Origin: a bacterium
Lineage (GTDB): Bacteria > Fibrobacterota > Fibrobacteria > UBA11236
NCBI GenBank assembly: GCA_900299345.1
Contig: OMJM01000054.1
Location: 1-47,846, forward strand
Direction: 5' to 3'
DNA: 47,846 bases
The translations under genes and the position numbers were made by a program. The notes under the pieces were generated by a model. It was not told the origin of the DNA. It searched no databases and saw nothing but the letters and a program-made list of their open reading frames with translations. Positions 42,855 to 47,846 of this stretch are shown one piece after another (the stretch's first letter is position 1; every line of letters starts with the position of its first letter).

Positions 42855-43837
42855 GCAGGGTCGCCGAGTCCATTTATTGGATGGCGCGTTACATCGAGCG
42901 TGCGGAGAACGTGGCCCGACAGGTGGATGTGAGCCTGCAGATGGAACTGGACGCTCCCGGTGGAATGCGAAGTCAGTGGCGACCGTTGGTCGCCGTGGCG
43001 GGCGATGGCGAATTCTTTGATCAAAAGTACGGCGAGTTCGCCCATTCCGCTTCCGAGGAACGTCAGACCATCCTGCATTTCCTGACCTTCGATGCCGGGT
43101 ATTCCAATTCGATCCTGTCTTGCGTCACCAAAGCCCGCGAGAACGCACGGCAGGTGCGGGGATGTCTGTCGCTGGAAGCGTGGGAGCACCTGAACAAGTT
43201 CTACCACATGCTCGCGTCTCCGGGCGCCCGCAAGCGCGCCGCCGAATCGCCGCACGATTTTTACAGTGAGATACGGGCGTCGAGCTACCTCTTCCAGGGA
43301 ATCCTGGAATCAACTTTGTCTCGTGGCGAGGAGTGGCATTTCCTTCGGATGGGGCGTCACCTTGAGCGTGCCAATCAGACCTCGCGTATTCTGGACGTCA
43401 AATACTTTGTCCTGCTTCCCGATCCTTCTGACATCGGTTCGGTGGTCGACGATCTATTATGGGCCGCTTTGCTGCATTCAGTCAGCGGCTATGAAATGTT
43501 TCGCCGGCGGCATGGCCGCATCCTGCCTGAGAAGGTGGTCGATTTTCTGGTGCTCGATCGGGAATTCCCGCGCGCCGTTCTGTTCTGCCTTTTGCGCGCA
43601 GAAGAATCCCTGCTGGCGGTTTCCGGAACCCCTGCGGGCTCCTTCCGCAACAACGCCGAGAAACGGCTGAGCCGTTTGCGCGCCACGATCGCGTATTCGA
43701 ACGTGGAGGATATCATCTCCCGCGGGTTGCACGAATATCTCGACGAACTTCAGTCCGGATTGAACGCGGCCGGCGAAGGAATTTTCGACAGCTTTTTTAC
43801 CTTGGACGCGCCTGTTCTGGCGCAGTCCCAGCAATAG
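42848..43837 (+). CDS. Alpha-E domain protein (DUF403)
   Basis: A 329-residue all-helical protein starting [27 protein letters not shown], the hallmark of the alpha-E family. It also has conserved [26 protein letters not shown] and [16 protein letters not shown]. The family has no proven activity and is nearly always encoded beside the circularly permuted ATP-grasp and transglutaminase genes, as here. It is translationally coupled to the ATP-grasp gene. The next gene's ribosome site begins nine bases after its stop. Confidence 0.93.
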   Translation: MLSRVAESIYWMARYIERAENVARQVDVSLQMELDAPGGMRSQWRPLVAVAGDGEFFDQKYGEFAHSASEERQTILHFLTFDAGYSNSILSCVTKARENARQVRGCLSLEAWEHLNKFYHMLASPGARKRAAESPHDFYSEIRASSYLFQGILESTLSRGEEWHFLRMGRHLERANQTSRILDVKYFVLLPDPSDIGSVVDDLLWAALLHSVSGYEMFRRRHGRILPEKVVDFLVLDREFPRAVLFCLLRAEESLLAVSGTPAGSFRNNAEKRLSRLRATIAYSNVEDIISRGLHEYLDELQSGLNAAGEGIFDSFFTLDAPVLAQSQQ

Positions 43838-43858
43838 GTTCATTGCGAGGAGGTCAAC

Positions 43859-44611
43859 ATCACTTTTTGTCTGGGTATCAATGTAAAAGACGGTCTGGTT
43901 GGAATCGCGGACACACGCATCACCTCCGGCAGCGAGTGCATCACCGCGAAAAAGGTCAAGGTCTATCAGAGTCGTAAGACATCCTTTTTTGTCATGACCT
44001 CGGGCCTGCGCTCATTGCGCGACAAGTCCCTTACCTATTTCGATGAGGCCATGGAAAAGCGCGGCAGAGAATTCGATCGGCTTTTCAAAGCCCTGAATTG
44101 CTTCGCCGCGCAAGTGCGCCGTGTGGCCGAGGAGGATCGGCACGCCTTGGAAGAGGGCGGACTGCATTTCAATATTCACGCCCTCATTGGCGGGCAGCTT
44201 TCCGCCGATCGGGAACACAAGCTGTACCTCCTGTACCCCCAGGGGAATTGGGTGGAAATCGGCGAGGGGACCCCGTATCAGATCATCGGTTCTCCCGCCT
44301 ATGGGAAACCGGTGCTGGATCGCACCTTGAAACACGGCGATTCCATTCCTTTCGCGCTCAAGGTGGGCAGTCTGGCGTTCGATTCCACACGCATCAGCGC
44401 CGCGGATGTGGATTTTCCCGTGGACGTGGTGGTGTACCGCAAGGGTGACTTCAAGATGACGGAACGGCGCCTCACCAAGGACGATTTGAAACAGAATGCA
44501 GACTGGTGGCAGGGGCGGCTGCGCGATTCTGTGAACCAGCTTCCTGCCACGTGGCTTGATGCTGTGTTCGGCGGGAAGTCAACTTCCAAAAAGCCGCGAT
44601 CCAAATCCTGA
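43859..44611 (+). CDS. Anbu (proteasome-related Ntn peptidase), apparent ATC start codon
   Basis: A 250-residue Anbu-type peptidase, a homologue of HslV and proteasome beta subunits. If initiated at ATC 43859, the protein reads (M)TFCLGINVKDGLVGIADTR. The nucleophile Thr comes directly after the initiator and Asp17 and a Lys near 31 (mature numbering) are in place, as in the family. A GAGGAGG ribosome site ends five bases before this ATC. No ATG, GTG or TTG occurs in frame between the previous stop (43835) and ATG 43994, which would delete the whole active site. The choices are a true AUC start or a base error (ATG read as ATC). The gene lies in the conserved Anbu/alpha-E/ATP-grasp/transglutaminase cluster. 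Confidence 0.88.
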   Translation: MTFCLGINVKDGLVGIADTRITSGSECITAKKVKVYQSRKTSFFVMTSGLRSLRDKSLTYFDEAMEKRGREFDRLFKALNCFAAQVRRVAEEDRHALEEGGLHFNIHALIGGQLSADREHKLYLLYPQGNWVEIGEGTPYQIIGSPAYGKPVLDRTLKHGDSIPFALKVGSLAFDSTRISAADVDFPVDVVVYRKGDFKMTERRLTKDDLKQNADWWQGRLRDSVNQLPATWLDAVFGGKSTSKKPRSKS

Positions 44612-44614
44612 TAC

Positions 44615-45406
44615 ATGCGCTTTCGCGTCAAGCATACCACGGTCTACCGCTATGAACTGCCGGTGGCGCTGGGGAAACATGTTTTGCGCATGCATCCGCG
44701 TCCGGGTGATTCGTTGATCGTGGAAAGTTGCGAGATTTCAATTTATCCCCGTCCTCAGGGTCACGAGCGCACTTTGGATGCGGATGGCAATGTCATTCAC
44801 ATTGTCGGGTTCGAAGGCCAAACCCAGGAACTGCGGGTGTCTTTTCTTAGTTGCGGAGAAATGAAAGAACATGTGTCATCGGCCGTGATGCCGATTCATG
44901 TCGAGGAATATCTCAAGCAGGAACCTTTGCACATCTCCATACGTGCGTTTTTTGAGGAAATTGCTCGTGAAGCGGGGCCGAATCCAAAAACGTTCCTTGA
45001 GGTGCTGAATCTCCGTCTGCACCGGATTGTGCGCAGCACACCCCGCCAGTTCGGAGAACCCCTCGCTCCTGAGATCACGTTGCGGATGGGCGAAGGTTCA
45101 TGCCGCGATTTGGCCGTGTTGTTCATGGCATGCTGCCGTCAGCATGGAATTCCGGCGCGTTTTGTGAGCGGTTATGTCGAGGCCGGTTCCGGCCAGCAAC
45201 AACATATGCATGCGTGGATCGAAGCATGGCAGCCGGAGACGGGATGGCGGGGGTACGATCCAACGCGGGGCATTGAAACCGGAACGCAATATCTTGCCGT
45301 TGCCGCGGCGGCGGATTATCGTGATGCCGCGCCTCTCGCCGGGTCATTCACGGGACCCCCGACGCGTTCGGAGATGACGGTGGATTTGACTGTGGAGATG
45401 AGCTAG
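44615..45406 (+). CDS. Transglutaminase-like cysteine protease, bacterial type
   Basis: A 263-residue protein with an N-terminal transglut_N beta domain (1-95, starting MRFRVKHTTVYRYELPV) and a transglutaminase/papain-like core. The catalytic triad is visible: Cys163 in GEGSCRDLAVLF, His199 in MHAWIEAW and Asp215 in GYDPTRGI. Such enzymes are thought to cut or transfer amide bonds in peptides made by the neighbouring ATP-grasp ligase. It starts three bases after the Anbu stop. Its TAG shares bases with the stop of the convergent phosphatidyltransferase gene. Confidence 0.93.
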   Translation: MRFRVKHTTVYRYELPVALGKHVLRMHPRPGDSLIVESCEISIYPRPQGHERTLDADGNVIHIVGFEGQTQELRVSFLSCGEMKEHVSSAVMPIHVEEYLKQEPLHISIRAFFEEIAREAGPNPKTFLEVLNLRLHRIVRSTPRQFGEPLAPEITLRMGEGSCRDLAVLFMACCRQHGIPARFVSGYVEAGSGQQQHMHAWIEAWQPETGWRGYDPTRGIETGTQYLAVAAAADYRDAAPLAGSFTGPPTRSEMTVDLTVEMS

Positions 45407-46608
45407 AAATACCGGCCAAGGACTTTTTTATTGGCCACGAAATAATCTATGCCCGACAGTAACGTCACCACGGTGACGATGAACATCAAAGTGTATGGCG
45501 TATAACTCCAAATCGTCGTCCAGTAGGGTAGATCCGGCCAGTACCGCAGAATCAAGGTGTCCGCGATTTCCAGCACCAGAATGGTGATGACCGCCGTGCC
45601 CTGAATGCCGGTTTTCCATTTACCGCTCCGCCGCGCGTCGATGGTCACGCCCGCCGCCGCACCGAGGGTGCGCAGTGTTTCAATGGTGGATTCACGGAAG
45701 AAAATGACGGCCACCATCCACACGGCGGCATAACCCGAAGCCATGAAACAGAGGAAGATGGTCATATTGGAAATCTTGTCCGAATAGGGATCGAGGTACT
45801 TGCCGAGCTGGGTGACTTCACCGCGCTTGCGTGCCAGCCAGCCATCGAGTCCGTCGCTGGCGACGAAAAAAATTGCCAGCAACGCCGCCAGTATTTTGAA
45901 CACCAGATGATTGTCCTGATAGACCAGATTGTTGTCGTAGAAAAACACCCAGATGAACACCGGCGAAAGCAGGATGCGGCTGAAGGTGAGTTGGCTGGCG
46001 ATGGAAACGGGTTTGCGCGCCGTTTCATCGCGGTAGTAGAAATAGAGATATCCAATCCCGGTTGCGAACATGAACAGCAGGCTGGTCACCATGCCGATGC
46101 GGGCTGCGTGGCCTGTGTTCCAGATGTACAGCACGGAGGTGGTGATCAGGGAAAAGTTGGTTGCGGTTCCCCAGAAACTGTTGAGGGGAAGCACGCGGCC
46201 TTCCTTGAGCAGGCTGACGCTGAAGATGAGGTAGAAGATGTTGCGCAACGTCAATGTGACGAGGCCGGTGCACAACAATGTGGGGAAGGGTTCTGGTTCC
46301 ATCCACAGGCGCAGGAAAAGCACAAGGAAGATGAGATTAACGAGCAGTTTGTCCCCGAGTTTGAGCCAGAACAAGGCGAAAGGCCGCTCGATATCTTCGT
46401 GATGGATCTTGAAGGAGGCCCAGGCGCCCATGAATAAAGAACACAGCAGGAATATGGCAGCCAGAATTTTGTGGTTGAGGAAGAGCCAGACAAGAGCGCC
46501 GAGAAACAAGAGCAGACGCGTGGAAACGAACACGCGTCCCACGATGCGCCTTGGTTCAAGTGGGTCTTGCCGGGAGAGAGGCATTTCCGGTATGGAGGAT
46601 TGACTCAC
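45403..46608 (-). CDS. CDP-alcohol phosphatidyltransferase with a degenerate duplicate N-terminal domain
   Basis: A 401-residue membrane protein. The C-terminal half (about 203-401) is a complete CDP-alcohol phosphatidyltransferase. Its active-site motif D252-x2-D255-G-x2-A-R-x8-G-x3-D273-x3-D277 is intact, as in PgsA-type phospholipid enzymes. The N-terminal half (about 22-165) has the same helix pattern and weak similarity (LFWLKLGDKLLVN against YLDPYSDKISN, and WGTATNFSLITT against GIQGTAVITI) but lacks the aspartates. I infer an old duplication in which one copy lost activity. The start is GTG without a good ribosome site; ATG 46584 is an alternative. The product lipid is unknown. Confidence 0.85.
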   Translation of the reverse strand: MSQSSIPEMPLSRQDPLEPRRIVGRVFVSTRLLLFLGALVWLFLNHKILAAIFLLCSLFMGAWASFKIHHEDIERPFALFWLKLGDKLLVNLIFLVLFLRLWMEPEPFPTLLCTGLVTLTLRNIFYLIFSVSLLKEGRVLPLNSFWGTATNFSLITTSVLYIWNTGHAARIGMVTSLLFMFATGIGYLYFYYRDETARKPVSIASQLTFSRILLSPVFIWVFFYDNNLVYQDNHLVFKILAALLAIFFVASDGLDGWLARKRGEVTQLGKYLDPYSDKISNMTIFLCFMASGYAAVWMVAVIFFRESTIETLRTLGAAAGVTIDARRSGKWKTGIQGTAVITILVLEIADTLILRYWPDLPYWTTIWSYTPYTLMFIVTVVTLLSGIDYFVANKKVLGRYF

Positions 46609-46648
46609 GGATGAAAAATGCTTTTCACCCGCGAATCCGGCGAATCTT

Positions 46649-47437
46649 TCAGGGGTGCATCATGTCCCGCGCCCGGTTTGCCTCGTTGCTTTGGGGGCAG
46701 GCATCGATCAACTGGCTCCAGGCATTGTTGCGGCGCAGATTGTCCTGTTTGTCGTTGTAAATGAGCCCCATCTTGAAACGGGCTGAGCACATCTTGTCTC
46801 CATTGGGGAATTCATTCAGCACCCTCTGATACAATTCCAGGGCATCGTCCTGACGATCGCTCTTCCACATGCATTCCGCCATCCAGTAGAGAGCCTGCTC
46901 CTTGTAGGAACCGCCGACGTCCCGCTCATAGACTGTCTTGAACCCTTGGTAGGCAAGGTCATACCTTGCCTTGATATAATCCTCACGGGCCTGGCCGAAA
47001 AGCCGTTCCAAATCCAATCCGTCCACAACCTTGACCGAAGGAGCGGTTCCGGCTGACGCGCCAGTTGAACCGCTGTCGGTGGGTGTGGCAGAACCGCCAG
47101 AGACCACGATCTTGCGTTGTTCCAGACGATCCAGGCGCTGTCCCAGATCACCGAGGCGGCGCTGGGTGGCATCGATATCGTTGTGAAGCCGGCTGATTTG
47201 GTTCCGGAGATCCGTGAGCATGGACGTCAGGTCGGCGCGCATCTGACTGGACACGCCGCCTTGCTTTAGGCTGAGATCGTCAATGGACTTCTGGACTTCC
47301 GCGACGGCTGTGCGCACGGAATCCACTTTTTCACCCACTTCCCGCAATTCGCGGGTACGGAGCAAGGTGATCTGGGAACAACCAGCCAGCAATCCACAGG
47401 TGAGGATTGCTGGCCAGCGTAAAGCGCGTACGCGCAT
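46649..47437 (-). CDS. ybgF: Tol-Pal system lipoprotein CpoB/YbgF-like
   Basis: A 262-residue protein with lipobox LLAGC (Cys20), then a long coiled coil (about 30-110, LRNQISRLHNDIDATQRRLGDLGQ), a Ser/Thr/Gly linker, and three TPR repeats (about 145-262, including ALYWMAECMWKSDRQDDALELYQRVLNEFPN in part). This is the CpoB/YbgF arrangement, which coordinates outer-membrane constriction with septal peptidoglycan synthesis. E. coli CpoB is periplasmic, while this one carries a lipobox. It lies directly downstream of pal, as in most tol-pal operons. Confidence 0.9.
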   Translation of the reverse strand: MRVRALRWPAILTCGLLAGCSQITLLRTRELREVGEKVDSVRTAVAEVQKSIDDLSLKQGGVSSQMRADLTSMLTDLRNQISRLHNDIDATQRRLGDLGQRLDRLEQRKIVVSGGSATPTDSGSTGASAGTAPSVKVVDGLDLERLFGQAREDYIKARYDLAYQGFKTVYERDVGGSYKEQALYWMAECMWKSDRQDDALELYQRVLNEFPNGDKMCSARFKMGLIYNDKQDNLRRNNAWSQLIDACPQSNEANRARDMMHP

Positions 47438-47446
47438 CTTGGACTC

Positions 47447-47846
47447 TTAGAAGCTCGGAACGAAATCGTCGCGGCGGTTCTTGCCCCACGAGGCTTCGTC
47501 GTGACCATCCACGGCGGGTTTTTCCTCGCCATAGCTGATCGTCGACAACCGCGTGGCGGCCACACCGTAGTTCGCGAGATAATCCTGCACCGCCTTGGCG
47601 CGACGGTCTCCCAGCGCCAGGTTGTACTCATTCGTTCCGCGTTCGTCGGCGTTGCCTTCGATTCGGGTCGTGATCTCGGGAACTTCCTTCATCAAGGCGC
47701 CGATGGCATCACAGGTTGCGCGGCCTTCGGCCGTGAGCGTGCTTTGATCGTAATCGAAGTACACGGCCTTGAAGGTCTCGGAAATGCGCGCCATGATGCG
47801 CTGACGGCGCAATGCAGCCTCATCCACCTTGGGCGGCTCGGGCGGC
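47447..47846 (-). CDS. pal: Peptidoglycan-associated lipoprotein Pal (5' truncated)
   Basis: The OmpA-like domain is open to the window edge, so the signal peptide and lipobox are missing. Present are VYFDYDQSTLTAEGRATCDAIG, IEGNADERGTNEYNLALGDRRAKAVQDYL (peptidoglycan-binding Asp and Arg in the usual places, given in part) and ATRLSTISYGEEKP. Upstream the frame reads PPEPPKVDEAALRR, a proline-rich linker. It anchors the outer membrane to peptidoglycan with Tol proteins. It is followed by the CpoB/YbgF gene after nine bases. Confidence 0.94.
   Translation of the reverse strand, partial: PPEPPKVDEAALRRQRIMARISETFKAVYFDYDQSTLTAEGRATCDAIGALMKEVPEITTRIEGNADERGTNEYNLALGDRRAKAVQDYLANYGVAATRLSTISYGEEKPAVDGHDEASWGKNRRDDFVPSF

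Noticed and set aside
43994-44611. ATG 43994 as start of the Anbu gene.
   Set aside because: It would drop 45 conserved residues including the catalytic Thr and Asp, and there is no ribosome site before it.

Overview
The window is chromosomal DNA of a diderm, moderately GC-rich bacterium, most likely a member of Fibrobacterota or a close FCB-group relative. This assignment is an inference. It rests on a DUF4954 protein, outer-membrane lipoproteins with Tol-Pal genes, many small outer-membrane beta-barrel proteins, and several secreted proteins ending in Ig-like sorting tails of the type-IX-secretion (T9SS) style. No phage, insertion sequence, integrase or CRISPR array was seen. Genes are packed tightly, with many 4-bp ATGA stop/start overlaps and several TTG or GTG starts.

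Layout. 1-3.6 kb: the end of an argD-like aminotransferase, small envelope proteins, a formylglycine-generating-enzyme-like membrane protein, and an F420-reductase-like gene behind a perfect palindrome. 3.6-11 kb: aspS (minus); then a plus-strand run of CorC/HlyC-type CBS protein, Crp/Fnr regulator, PASTA protein, TPR lipoprotein and second lipoprotein; then a small DUF465 protein. 11-27 kb: the most unusual part. A Gfo/Idh/MocA oxidoreductase stands divergent from a plus-strand unit (outer-membrane protein, DUF1080 3-keto-disaccharide hydrolase-like protein, pentahaem cytochrome lipoprotein, MFS transporter). That unit converges on a six-gene minus-strand unit (beta-propeller protein, second DUF1080-like protein, three tandem paralogues of the same outer-membrane protein, sorbosone/aldose-dehydrogenase-like protein). 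I read the two units as one locus for periplasmic or surface oxidation of glycosides to 3-keto sugars, their cleavage, and uptake. Both units start with the same TTAGACCCAT motif at the promoter.

27-36 kb: a large LamG/Ig-repeat surface protein; tRNA-His and tRNA-Met facing each other; DUF4954; a HAD hydrolase; a polyprenyl-phosphate sugar transferase; an Omp85-like barrel; and the RNase P RNA gene. 36-41 kb: a minus-strand operon tldD-pmbA-ABC ATPase-ABC permease-FUSC-like protein, in which all four junctions are ATGA overlaps. 41-45.4 kb: the conserved four-gene cluster circularly permuted ATP-grasp, alpha-E, Anbu proteasome-like peptidase, transglutaminase. Its Anbu gene appears to start at an ATC codon. 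45.4-47.8 kb: a double-domain CDP-alcohol phosphatidyltransferase, then the end of a tol-pal operon (cpoB/ybgF and a partial pal).
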